In this document: positions 12,367 to 22,900 of the stretch, one piece after another | Position numbering within the stretch: position 1 is the first letter of the stretch | How the letters are laid out: every line of letters starts with the position of its first letter | NCBI GenBank assembly: GCA_001692895.1 | Contig: KV748187.1 | Coordinates: forward strand, 2,972,836-3,036,835 | Length of the DNA stretch: 64,000 bases | DNA from: Cenococcum geophilum 1.58 | Taxonomy: Eukaryota > Ascomycota > Dothideomycetes > Gloniales > Gloniaceae | Reading direction: 5' to 3' | The notes under the pieces: generated by a model | Seen by the model: the letters and a program-made list of their open reading frames with translations, nothing else | Told to the model about the DNA's origin: nothing | Database searches by the model: none | Made by a program: the position numbers and the translations under genes

Positions 12367-13204
12367 TGTTACGGACGCTTTAAGTACAATATTACGACTA
12401 CTTAGAGAAGAGTTAGAAGAAGCTAGTTAGTTAATTTAGGTATAGTTTAGGATAGAGCTAATAGAACTATATAACGAGGAATGGTAACTAAGGTTATATA
12501 ATAGGATCTGTATAATCTATAGGATCTATATAATCCGTAATAGAGTAGATAAAACACACGTATATTATATATAAGAAGGATTTAATAGGAGTATAGTTGT
12601 ATATTTAAGGACCAGGGCTCCCAACAATAACGTTATTCATAAGCTTATCGCGATAATATTAATAATAATAAGCGATATGAATATAATATTTGCTTGTGAA
12701 TATTTATAAGCTTATAAATATATATAGATATTTTAAAGCTTTAGTAGCAGTGTAAAAGAGTGGCTTATAGTAAAGGATTCGCTAAGAACTATAGATACTC
12801 CGCGCGTTCTAATATATATCTATACATAGGTATATAGGGTGGGTGGTAATTTAGAAGAATTCTAAGTAATTTAATACTTTGCTAAGACTGGTTGTATAGC
12901 TTACATAAGATACTAATTATCGCGATATTATCGCGATAATGAATATCTTAGGGCTCTTAATGATATGAATACGATAAGTGGTATGAATATACATTCATTC
13001 ATCATTGGGAGCCCTGTTAAGGACCCTTAGTCCCTACCTAAACAGTTCCTTTTTTGTAGTAATTCTTAGAATATAATTAGAGTTAATCTATTAGGCAACC
13101 ACTCTACCAGTTGTTATTACGTTGTTAACTACTGCATTTGCATTTCCTATACACCTAGCCTATTGACGAGCCTATCGTAGTTCCTGCTACAAGGTTCCGT
13201 TATA
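12367..13204 (+). repeat. 3' LTR of the chromovirus (interrupted by a MITE)
   Basis: It starts TGTTACGG at 12367 and ends TTATA at 13204, next to the right GCGAT duplication. Removing the 404-bp MITE and one 8-bp duplication leaves about 426 bp, matching the other copies. It is more heavily RIP-mutated than the 5' LTR. Confidence 0.93.
12613..13016. mobile_element. 404-bp hAT-type MITE
   Basis: Perfect 12-bp terminal inverted repeats (CAGGGCTCCCAA at the left, TTGGGAGCCCTG at the right) enclose a 404-bp non-coding element. The exact 8-bp duplication TTAAGGAC flanks it (12605-12612 and 13017-13024). An 8-bp TSD with CAGGG-type ends is typical of the hAT superfamily. Inside are repeated ATTCAT/ATGAAT motifs, the palindrome TATCGCGATA at both ends, and an internal near-copy of the terminus (AGGGCTCTTAATGA) about 60 bp from the right end. 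The left LTR has the uninterrupted site. There is no transposase, so it needed help in trans. Confidence 0.93.
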
Positions 13205-13209
13205 GCGAT

Positions 13210-13654
13210 CTTAAAGACGTAATAGCGTGGCGTAAAGGTTTAGTGTAACGGCTAAGTATTAATTGTTTATAAAAATAGACTAATGCTTATCTAAACCGCC
13301 CTATATATAAGATAATGCCTTATATAGATAAGTCGCTTTATCCAATTCTTATAGAGCGTACTTAAAGAGTTCGCATTATATATTCGTCGTGTCATTTTTA
13401 TTTAGTATTAGGCGAAGCAATCGAATACTATTAGGTATCTACGAAAGCGGAGAATAATAGTACTAAGATATAGCATAAGACTCGTACTTAGAAACTTAAA
13501 CTTATCTAGATTTAATAGCTCTAATAGGTAGTATAATAAGCCTAGTTATTGTCTGCGATTAAGTATATAGCTTCTAGCACTACTACCCCCGCTAAGTCAC
13601 GTATAAATTAAACCTGCGGCGCATTATATCCTCGCGGCCTTACGCCGCAAGTAA
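13210..13654. other. Older interrupted repeat, middle segment
   Basis: 445 bp between the chromovirus and the minus-strand copia, continuous with 3,551-4,651 before the gypsy insertion and with 19,228 onward before the copia insertion. It is RIP-degraded, turning GC-richer at the right end (CCTCGCGGCC). No gene is recognised. Confidence 0.5.
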
Positions 13655-13659
13655 GATTC

Positions 13660-13889
13660 TGTAAGCTTTGCAGTGTGGAAGAATTGCAAAAACGACTTAA
13701 TTGTAATTTTATGGAAATCAAGTAATATAAATACATAAGGAAGGTGTTGGTAATAAGATGAAAGGGGAGACTACTTCGTAACTAAAACAGCGTGATACGT
13801 AAGTGATACGCAGTCAATACGCAGGTGATACGCAGTCGATACGCAGGTGATACGCAGGCGTTTTGGCATAGTACCGGTAGTCGGTTACA
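13660..13889 (-). repeat. 3' LTR of the minus-strand copia
   Basis: 230 bp, nearly identical to 18,993-19,222. It contains a short tandem array at about 13,793-13,860 built from GTGATACGCAG and (C/T)(A/G)ATACGCAG units. Confidence 0.95.
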
Positions 13890-14194
13890 CACCCCCCTAG
13901 ATTTAACGGTGCAGTTAAAGCTATAGAAAAATAAAGGTCAAAACTATACTAAAATAGGAAATTTAGATACAATTTGGGAGTAGTAAAAGAATGGGGTAAC
14001 CGTAACGAATATTGCGAATATCGCGGATATTGCGGATATTGCGAATTAATTGATCTGATGTCAAATATCCACCAAATTTAACTGCTTTATCTATGCTTCG
14101 TGCTTTTAACGAGGTAAGATTTTGGTAAGACCGTTGGCAGGCATTTTGGCCGTAGGAACCCATTAAACGTCAATCTTTTTGTCTTGGACTTCCT

Positions 14195-17100
14195 GTCTTA
14201 GCCAGTGCTAATAGATGTTGATATGTCGAAGCTTAGTGTTAAGCTTTGGTGTATTCTGTCTTAGGAGTCGTATAGTCTGCATATTGTCGCAGAGCACAGT
14301 AAATTCGCGTTCTAAGTTGAAGCCAATTGCCTTAAAGAATCGTTGCCACCAGATAATTTTGACTGCGGCAGTAGATAGGGAGAGAAGCTCTGCTTTGGTA
14401 GTCAAGCAAGTAACAGATCGCTATAGGGTCGCTTTCCAATCAATTAGACCTCCAAATAGCATAAAAAGATATCCTTAAGAGCTCCGTCTAGTCTCCTTAT
14501 AGTCCGCAAATGCTGCGTTAAATGCTCCGTAAAAGGTAACGTCTTCTCCTTTAGGGTTTCTAAAGTATACGTATGCTCCAAATACTTCGCCTGAGTATTT
14601 AATAGCTGTAGATTTTGTTCTAAGGCAGTAGGTAATTACTTAGTTTACTACATCGAGGTGCTTTTAATTTGGATTAGTAAGGAATTTGGCCAGCTTAGAA
14701 TGCGTCTTAGTAATATTAGGTCTTTTAAATACGGTAAGGTGTGCAAGCGACCCTACTTATTGCTGGTAGGCTAGTGTCCTTTAAGGGTTTGCCTGCTAGT
14801 CGGACGGAATTAGTTCTTTGGCAGGAAGTGGTGACTTAGGAAATCTACCTGGTTGGATATTGAATCGATTGGCTATCTTTTCGATATAGAAATCTTGGCA
14901 AAGCTAGAGCTTTTAACTTGGTTAATCTCGTTTGATTTAAATTCCTAGGAACCACTATAGGTCTCCTAGTGCACGGATCTTGTATTGGTGTAGTAGTTTG
15001 GCTTTAAATTCTTTAAGTCTTTAAAGGTCCTTTTTAGCAAATAGAACGGTGATATTGTCTACGTAGAAGAAGATAATAAGTCGTTCGTTGGTAAATAGGC
15101 AGTTAGTGCCTGGTACTGGTTTTAATCCAAATTTAGCTAGGGTACTAGTGAGCTCTTTGTACTAAAGTAGTGGTGAGATTTTTAATCTATATAGCGCCAT
15201 AAGTAGCTCTAGGACATATCCGTCTTCTTTAAATCCTTCTAGGTAGTAGTAGTAAACTAGCTTACTAAGCTTGGCGTTTGTAAATGCGTTTACAGCGTTA
15301 TACTATTAAATTTCCAAATTAAATGCGGCTGCTATAGCTATGAGGGCACGGAATATTTGAGCAGCTAGGGTTGCTGCATAGGTCTCTTCTTCGGTAATCT
15401 GTAGGTCTCCGCAGATACACAGTTAAGCTTTTAGCTTTTAAAGATAACTGTCGCTATTAAGCTTATATTTAAAGACCCATTTTAGTAAAAGGATCTGCTC
15501 GTTGCTTACTTCTGCTTTTGGTATAGTCTTGAATATCCCTTAGCGCTTTAGGTCGTTATATTCTTTTTTTATGGCCTTTTAAAAGCTAGTAGTTAAAGGA
15601 TACTTTCTTAGTTCTTTAAGGTTCTTTGGTTTAGGAGGAAAATTGTCCTGATGTAGATATGAGGATCTAGTTCGGTTGATGTCCTTTACTAGTCCTGTAG
15701 TAAAGCTAGCGTAGTAACTAAATAGGGTAGATAGATTGGCTAGTGATGCTGTATACGCTTGACGTTAAATTCTTTTTAATCCTTCTAGTAGGATAAGGTC
15801 GGCAGAAGGTTTGGCCGAGACTTCGTTAGCTTATGGAGCTATATTTAACAGTTCTGTTAAACTGCTTGGTTAGGTAGGACCTGTTTTAATTATATCTAAG
15901 ATATCGTCTTAAAGTCCTTCTGGTATAGTGTTTGTTTTTGGTAGATTTAGAGATACCGTTCTGCTAGGAGTCGGTAACTGCTTAATATCCTTTATAGGAG
16001 GCTCTGCCGAATTATTCAATTTAGGTGTAGTCGTTTAATCTGCATTTGAGGTAGATCTTTAATTAACTATATATAGGGTAGATTCGTCCTTAGATTTATC
16101 CTTGTGGAGAGGTTCTAGTAGACTAATTGTCTGGATAGTGTCTTCTAAGGCTTCCCTTAGCAGGTAGTTGATGTCTTAACCCTTAGGGTCATAGAACGAG
16201 GTCTCGTTAAATGTGACGTCTTTGGTTTAAATGACTTTATAGAGACTTAAAATCTAGATTTAATAGATATTGGTTAAATTGTAGCTAACTAGGTGTCTAA
16301 TCGTTGCACAAGGACCTAGCTTATCTCCCTTTTTAACTCGTTTGTTAAGCGTATAGGTCTTGCAACCGTATACATGCATATGGGTAAGTGATAGCGTCTT
16401 GCCATAGGCGATCTTATATAGAGTTTTCTACCCTAGTTGCTCATTTAGGGTTCGATTAAGTGCGTAGCTAGTAGTAAGGAAGGCTTCTGGTCCTAAAGAT
16501 GGGGGTAAGGAAGCTTCTAGCTGTATAGCTCTAGACCTTTCTATAAGGGTTCGTCTAGATCGTTCTACTCCACCATTTTGTTCCTTAGTATATGGTGCTC
16601 GGCATTTGAAAGTAATACCTTTGTCTGCGCACTATGTCTATAGGGTGTCTCCTGTCTATCCAAAAGCTCGTTTATTATCGCTCTAGAAGAAAACGACGTC
16701 CTAGTGGAATTGTATTTTAATTAAACGGTGGATCTTACGGATGGTAGGTAGGACGGTAGCTTTATTCTTATTCTTGGTGGTAAATATAAAATTGAATTTG
16801 GAATATGTATAGTAGAAGTGTATTATATATCTATTGCCGTTATAGCCTAGTTCTCTAAGGCTAATAATATTAAATGCGAGCCGTTCGAATGGTTAAGTGG
16901 CTAGAAATTCATATTTTTATCTTTAAGAGATCTGCTATATATGCTTTGCTAATAAGTAAACTTTATATTTAACTTTAAGCGGTGCTTATTTGTCAATTAG
17001 CTCTTTAAGCTCTGTGCTATTAACGTGCTTAGGAAGCTGCTTAATAGCGTCAGGTCCTGTATAGCTAAGTATTTTGTGCCATTTAGTAGCTATAGCTCCG

Positions 17101-18702
17101 ACTGGTTTACGGGCCATTCTACTTAGTTAATATCTTCTTATCAAAAAGGTTGATTGAGTTAAGTCTAGGGAATTTAAAGGCGTAGGCTTTCTGTGCATTA
17201 GTGCCTAATAGCCCCTTAGTCGTTTCGTATAGTATACTATCTTGCTAGTTACTAGATAGTATAGCAAGTTTTGTCCTAAGTTGAAATAGATATCGTTATT
17301 AGTAGCTCTTAATAGTGCTATAATATTTGTAAACATAGTAGGTACCAATGCTATATAGGATAGCTTTATTTTTAAGCTCCTAGTAGGTATATTAATAGTA
17401 ATCGTTACTATTCCGTAAGCTTGTATTTTCTTAAAATTTCCGCTAGCAATTAGGTAGTCGTCTTCTGCTACTAAGTAGGAGAAGGTAAAGTCTTCTTTAT
17501 TATTATAGACGTGGGTATCTATACTAGGGTTAAGTATCTAGGTGTTCTGGAGCTTAAATGGAATTTAACTAGTACTAAACACGGTAGTATAACTAGTTGG
17601 TGTTTTAGAAGGTAGGGTTTTAGAATTAAAATTAATTATAGATTCTGCGTCCTTTTAATTATTCTCCTTTACTTCCTATACTTCTTTTTAAATCTAATTA
17701 ACTGCGCGTCTAATTAAGGATATAGACGAGATCTTCTTATCTACTATCTTTTGGATATCTAGCCTTAGTCTCTATTCTTAAGGGCGCTTCTACTTAATAA
17801 TATAGTAGCAGTTACTAAATTAATGTTTAAGGCCGCATATACATTCCCTATGCGATCTCGAATTTAAATTTGGATTGCTATTAGAATTAGAATTGATGTT
17901 AGAGTCTAAATTGGAATTTAAATTGCCTTATAGGGTTATAAATATAGAGCTATTAGCAGTAGCAGTAGAAGATACTTACTACATACGGTAGTGCTCCTTA
18001 AATTCCTTAATTAGTTTGATGATGGATAGGGCGTCTTTATTCTTCCGTTTTTTCTAAATGAGATCTACTTCTAGTGCTCCTATGAAACTAGAAGAGATTG
18101 GCTTAATTGCTTAAATAAAATTGTAGTGTGCCCTAAATCCCTAAACATCTGGAAGCTCTAATTGCTCCGTAAGCTTGTAGACGTTCCGCTAGTTATTTAA
18201 CCATTTTTTAATGCTCTGCTTTTTATTGTAGGATTTTAAAGCCGTATATTGATTAAGGACCTTATATTTTTGACCTAATGTGGTAGGGGCTAGTGCAGTC
18301 TTAAGTGCTTATAGCCGTTTGTGTACCGTTTTAAGGCCGTTAATAAGAGGAAGGTAGGCAACTAATGTTAATTAAACGATGTAGTTATTAATACCGTTTA
18401 TTGCCTATTTTTGCTTCTCATATGTTTATAGATCGTCCTTATATTCAGCGTAGAGCTAATTATAGGCGGTAAGCTGGCGCTGGTCTAGCTAAGCTATCGA
18501 TGTGGCAGTAGGTAGTACGTTCGCAGGTATAGGTTGTTTTAGTGGTTCTAGGGTTAGAAGCTTATCTTTCTTCTTAGATGGGTCGATGTACTGCTATACC
18601 TTGTTAGTCTTAGCAGTGTCTTAGATAATGAAGAACCATTGAATCCAGTTAGATGGCTGGTTGAGGATTAAGTTAACTTTTAATTTGTTAGTAGTCGTTA
18701 TT
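14195..18702 (-). pseudogene. Copia gag-pol polyprotein, inactivated by RIP
   Basis: On the minus strand the gag frame begins near 18,702, where the expected ATG reads ATA before ACGACTACTAAC, a RIP-type loss of the start. Gag reads WIQWFFIIQDTAKTNKVWQY at about 18,650 and onward. A zinc-knuckle-like CICGLKH near 17,840 is followed by the protease region (NPSIDTHV near 17,520). Integrase covers about 17,100-16,250 and reverse transcriptase about 15,650-14,870, with its catalytic box FYVDN near 15,067-15,054, the second Asp being Asn. RNase H at 14,420-14,195 is well preserved (KAELLSLSTAAVKIIWW, LRQNTPKLNTKLRHI). Confidence 0.92.
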
Positions 18703-18981
18703 TTTAGGATTTTGATAGGTCAGGCAGGGTCCAATTGGCGTCTTAGTAGAACCTTATTTTAACGTTTCAAACTTTTGATTTGATTCGTCAGTTCGTTCGT
18801 TAATTGGGTATGGTTGTTGTTTGAGGTTAATCGTCCGTTCGTTTAGTAGATGAAGAAGCTTAAGATACTTGCAAAGGTAGTAGAAGTAGTGACTTTTTGA
18901 ATGAGGTAGTAAATTGACTGCTTGATAGATGATGCAACAGGTAGATTGATCCGATTGATTGGTCAGCAGGTAGTGCGATCC

Positions 18982-18992
18982 GGGCTTATAAC
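18982..18992 (-). other. Copia primer-binding site
   Basis: Directly next to the 5' LTR the minus strand reads GTTATAAGCCC. It matches the complement of the initiator tRNA-Met anticodon stem-loop (GTTATGAGCCC) except for one G-to-A change expected from RIP. This is the half-tRNA priming known for copia elements. The plus-strand copia and the truncated one have the same motif in the same place. Confidence 0.7.
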
Positions 18993-19222
18993 TATAAGCT
19001 TTGCAGTGTAGAAGAATTGCAAAAACGACTTAATTGTAATTCTATAGAAATCAAGTAATATAAATATATAAGGAAGGTGTTGGTAATAAGATGAAAGGGG
19101 AGACTACTTCGTAACTAAAACAGCGTGATACGTAAGTGATACGCAGTCAATACGCAGGTGATACGCAGTCGATACGCAGGTGATACGCAGGCGTTTTGGC
19201 ATAGTACCGGTAGTCGGTTACA
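18993..19222 (-). repeat. 5' LTR of the minus-strand copia
   Basis: 230 bp matching 13,660-13,889 base for base apart from a few C/T and G/A differences. The terminal dinucleotide on the left reads TA instead of TG, another RIP-type change. Confidence 0.95.
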
Positions 19223-19227
19223 GATTC

Positions 19228-20065
19228 TTATACCTCGCCTACGCTAGCAGGGAGGGGCGGCTAACCCGCACCGGCCACACCCTTATAAGGTAGCAATTCT
19301 ATAGGTATTTTTTTATTTTTTTTTATATCCGATTGTATTATATAACGTACAATACTGCGCATGCAGCCTCTAGGCTATGGCGCTATAGTTCTATATACAT
19401 AAATCCTTTCTAGGCAGCTTAACATGTATTAGTAGCTAAGTGGACACTCTGGCCCGTTTTAAATACTAGGGGGAGCTCCTAGCCTATTGGTGTTTTGTCC
19501 TGATATTTTGCTTACTATGGTCCAGTTTTATACCAAGAAAATCGCACTAAGGAAATCCTGGCTCTTTTTATCTATTTCTGCCGTATTCTGCCCGTTCCTA
19601 GAGTAGAAAAAGCGCTTTAAAAGAGATAGATTTTTAACGTAGTTTTTGCATATAAGGAAAATAAGAGAAACCATATAGCTTACTAGCTTGAAGTAGCTAC
19701 CAATTACCCCTATACGACTGTTTTATTCTGTACCCTATTCCTCCTCCTTGCTAAAGAAATAGGTAGGGAATTAGTAATTAGTAGGTACTCTCCCTAAAAG
19801 TAACCTACTAATGGTATTTTATAAGGGCGAACCTCGTTATATAAACCCACTCCTATAGGAAAATTTTCACGAGGTTGTCTGTATAGGGTATAAACACCAA
19901 TTCGCCTATACACCTTATATTTAACGTGCTAATGGTAACACGGGCCGGTCCCCTTCCCCTTCCCCTATCCCCTACTATAGCTACCCTAGCAGTGCATCGT
20001 CTGCGGTACGCCTACGGTGCGCCTACGGTACGCCTGCGGTCCTCTATAGTCTNATTGCCTATAGC
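19228..20065. other. Non-coding or degraded DNA left of the minisatellite
   Basis: It starts with the GC-rich GGAGGGGCGGCTAACCCGCA that continued from 13,654 before the copia insertion. T-rich runs follow near 19,308-19,325, then a stretch of moderate composition. No gene, terminal repeat or known repeat family is recognised. Confidence 0.5.
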
Positions 20066-20612
20066 GCGACAGCCGTAGACCGGTTGCAGTAGAGGTCGTC
20101 TACAGTATAACGGCTGTAGACTGGTTGTAGGAGGTCGTCTGCTCTGCAGCAGACTGGTTGTAGAGGAGGTCGTCTGCCCTGCAGCAGACTAGTTGTAGAG
20201 GAGGTCGTCTGCCCTGCGGCAGACTAGTTGTAGAGGAGGTCGTCTGCCCTGCGGCAGACTGTTGTAGAGGAGGTCGTCTGCCCTGCGGCAGACAGTTGTA
20301 GAGGAGGTCGTCTACCCTGCGGCAGACAGTTGTAGAAGAGGTCGTCTGCCCTGCGACAGACTGGTAGAAGAGGTCGTCTGCCCTGCGGCAGACTGGTTGT
20401 AGAAGAGGTCGTCTGCCCTGCGGCAGACTGTTGTAGAGGAGGTCGTCTGCCCTGCGGCAGACTGTTGTAGAGGAGGTCGTCTGCCCTGCGGCAGACTGTT
20501 GTAGAAGAGGTCGTCTGCCCTGCGGCAGACTAGTTGTAGAGGAGGTCGTCTGCTCTGCGGCAGACTAGTTGTAGAGGAGGTCGTCTGCTCTGTGGCAGAC
20601 TGGTTGTGGTAG
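20066..20612. repeat. Minisatellite of about 15 units with a palindromic core
   Basis: Tandem units of about 31-37 bp (most often 34), consensus GTTGTAGAGGAGGTC followed by the hairpin-capable GTCTGCCCTGCGGCAGAC, whose 7-bp arms GTCTGCC/GGCAGAC enclose CTGC. Units differ by small length changes (GACT, GACTGG, GACTAG junctions) and single substitutions; the leftmost are most divergent. It is clearly GC-richer than everything around it. To the right, an 18-bp sequence (ACGGAGGAGCAAAGGGGA) is duplicated at 20692-20709 and 20718-20735. Confidence 0.95.
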
Positions 20613-20739
20613 AATCGTTGGTTGTGGTAGCTAGCGTCGTGGTGACGTGTCTTCAGGGGGTATACAACCGTCGGCGCCCTTGCGACGACGGACGGAGGAG
20701 CAAAGGGGAGGCGACGAACGGAGGAGCAAAGGGGATCTA

Positions 20740-22900
20740 TAGGTATTATTAGGGAGTTTAGTTGGTTAACTGGAGGTATAGCTATATTATACTATAGGCT
20801 ATAGGGCCGAGGATAGCCCGCTTCCTAAGGCCCCGCATAGCCACAGGCTGAGCTTACTTATTAATAATTAAATTATAATGTAATAAATTACGTGCGGGGT
20901 TGTTTTATACTAGCTGAGATTAGTTATCGCCTTAGCTAGAAATACTGATTAGAGTAGCGACCTAATATAAATTTAAGCGCCACATTAGCCGTATAGCTAG
21001 TGATAATATTCTAGCATTGTAGTAAGGCTTTAAGGCTTAGATAAGACCCTTTTATAAGTACTAAGAGCGGTAAGAGCTTAACGGTGGCGCTATAGCGAAG
21101 GAATACCTTTATGCTGTAAAAGAAGGCTCTTTATAAAGTATGCGCGATAGCAACGTTATAAACGTATTTTATTAGGTAAAAGAAGTCTAAAAGGCTTAGG
21201 AGTAGCTATATTATATAACTTATATAGAATTATAATAGATATTAGCGCGTATAGAGAGTTTAAGTTGCTTAAAGTTAAAGTACCCCTTATATTTTCCGGT
21301 ACGGTAGGTTTTCCGCTATAAAAGGAGGGACGTTATATAATAAGATATAGACCTCTAAGCCAAAAAAAAAGGGCAGTACTATTATTGCCGTCTCTTCCGC
21401 CTAGTAGGCCGGCCCCTTTTCTTCTGCACAGTAAGCTAGGCCTTTAATTTTAAATAGTAATGCGCCCGTAGTGATCCAAGACTTCTTTTTAAAAAGTAGT
21501 CTTTAATCTATTTCTATAAAAGATCCTCTTCCTTCTTTAACTTAATAAGTAGCGCGTTTTCCTCTTCTGTGAATTTTATTCTGGACTTTTTAAATCTTCT
21601 ATATTAATAATATAATTACGCTAAGATAACCACTAACTATAATATAAGCGCGAAGGCCATGCTAAGCTGGATTTTTTAGCCTATAGTTCCCACACCACCT
21701 TCTTATACTACCCTTTAAAGTATATAACGCCGTAGTGTTATAGAACTTATAGACAATAAATATTCTATAAAAACCCTATAAAAGCCGCTAAAGATCTAAG
21801 TCTCCTATAAGCCCTATAAGCGATATTAAAAAAAGGGAGGAAATTTTAAAAAAAAATATAGCGGAGTTTGCTGCTAAAAGAGAGCGGCGTTTGCGGATAA
21901 CGCCTAAAGAAAAGATTATGGAGAATGGGTTACGCTTATAACGTTAACTTAAGAGTAAACCCGCATTAACGGTCCTATTATAGCCAACTCTATCTAAATA
22001 TATAGTATAAGCACGATATTAAGTAGATTACTGTTCCTTTATAGAGAAAGTAGGAAATAGGTAAGTTAAGATTAAGGATAAATATTAAATTATGCTTAAT
22101 ATACAGCCACGGGAGTATTTCTACATATCCTATCTTAAAAAAATGCTTAACTTACCTTCGCTCGCCCCTATACGCTTTAGACTTAATATAGATTATTACT
22201 AATAGAATTAATATTAGCCTTAGATATGGGGTTTAATGTTATGGAAATAGTTTAAATATAATAGCTGTATTAACCTATATAAGATTGCGGGGTATATTAA
22301 GGCTTATAAAAGGTATAAAAAGGAAAATAGTGATTATAATACAGCTTAGATTAAAAGGGAACTAGCGCACTAACGCGAATGCAATAATAAAGGGGGAGGG
22401 TGTAAATGCCCTTCGCCACTAGAAGCACCAGTAGAACTATTCTTAAAGGAGTACTAAACTAATAAAGGTGACGTATGTCCCCTCTTTAAGTTACTACAAT
22501 ATCAGTATATAGAAAGGCTAGCGTTAGTAATCTAGGTTAATAGTTTTCTAAGCCTAGGCTTTTCTTTAGTGTTTCTAAAGTGGGAGGGGAATTTTTATTA
22601 AGTAAAGCTGGTATCTAATTAGCATTAAGGCTGTTATTTCTAATCTAAATGCTTTTAATTATTTTAACTCCTTATACTCCGTTCTAATTAGCTATATATA
22701 AAAAAATAGAATAAGTATATTAAGAAGATTATAGGCTAGGTCTCTAAATTTTTTATAATATTATAAAACTTCGCTACTTTAAACAAAATTAGATAATAAA
22801 GAGAAGGAAAATTTTTAGAGACTAACTCCTTTAGGGAGATTAGAATTATTTCTTAATATTAGTACGGTATATATAATTTTATAGATAAAATAATAAGGGA
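20740..22900. other. Unclassified RIP-degraded repeat DNA
   Basis: TpA-rich DNA without long open frames. A plus-strand reading near 22,250-22,560 looks coding-like, including CNNKGGGCKCPSPLEAP, but matches no family I recognise. A poly-A run at 21,361-21,370 and GGCCCCGCATAGCC with a nearby inverted counterpart (TGCGGGG) around 20,842-20,899 may mark element edges. No boundaries can be set. Confidence 0.35.

Larger units (their letters stand above)
4657..13204 (+). mobile_element. Full-length Ty3/gypsy chromovirus with nested insertions
   Basis: A complete LTR retrotransposon of 8,548 bp. Both LTRs start TGTTACGG and end in a RIP-altered TTACA. It is flanked by the exact 5-bp duplication GCGAT (4652-4656 and 13205-13209). 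Internal order is gag, protease region, reverse transcriptase, RNase H, integrase and chromodomain, all on the plus strand and riddled with TAG/TAA codons. A purine tract (AAAGAGGAGGGAAA) precedes the 3' LTR. Each LTR carries one later insertion: a 193-bp solo LTR in the left and a 404-bp MITE in the right. A solo LTR of the same family lies at 25,569-25,993. Boundaries rest on TSD plus LTR identity, so confidence is high. Confidence 0.95.
13660..19222 (-). mobile_element. Full-length Ty1/copia element
   Basis: A 5,563-bp LTR retrotransposon on the minus strand with two 230-bp LTRs (TGTAACCG...GCTTACA in element orientation). The perfect 5-bp duplication GATTC flanks it (13655-13659 and 19223-19227). 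Reading on the minus strand from the right: LTR, primer-binding site, gag, zinc knuckle/protease, integrase, reverse transcriptase, RNase H, LTR. That order, integrase before reverse transcriptase, defines copia. RIP has inactivated it, although it is less mutated than the chromovirus and some frames remain open for 60-90 codons. Confidence 0.96.

Noticed and set aside
14215-14478. 87-codon plus-strand open frame
   Set aside because: It is the antisense shadow of the copia RNase H region read on the minus strand.
20066-20612. CRISPR-like array of palindromic repeats
   Set aside because: Units are contiguous tandem repeats without unique spacers, in a fungal genome; it is a minisatellite.
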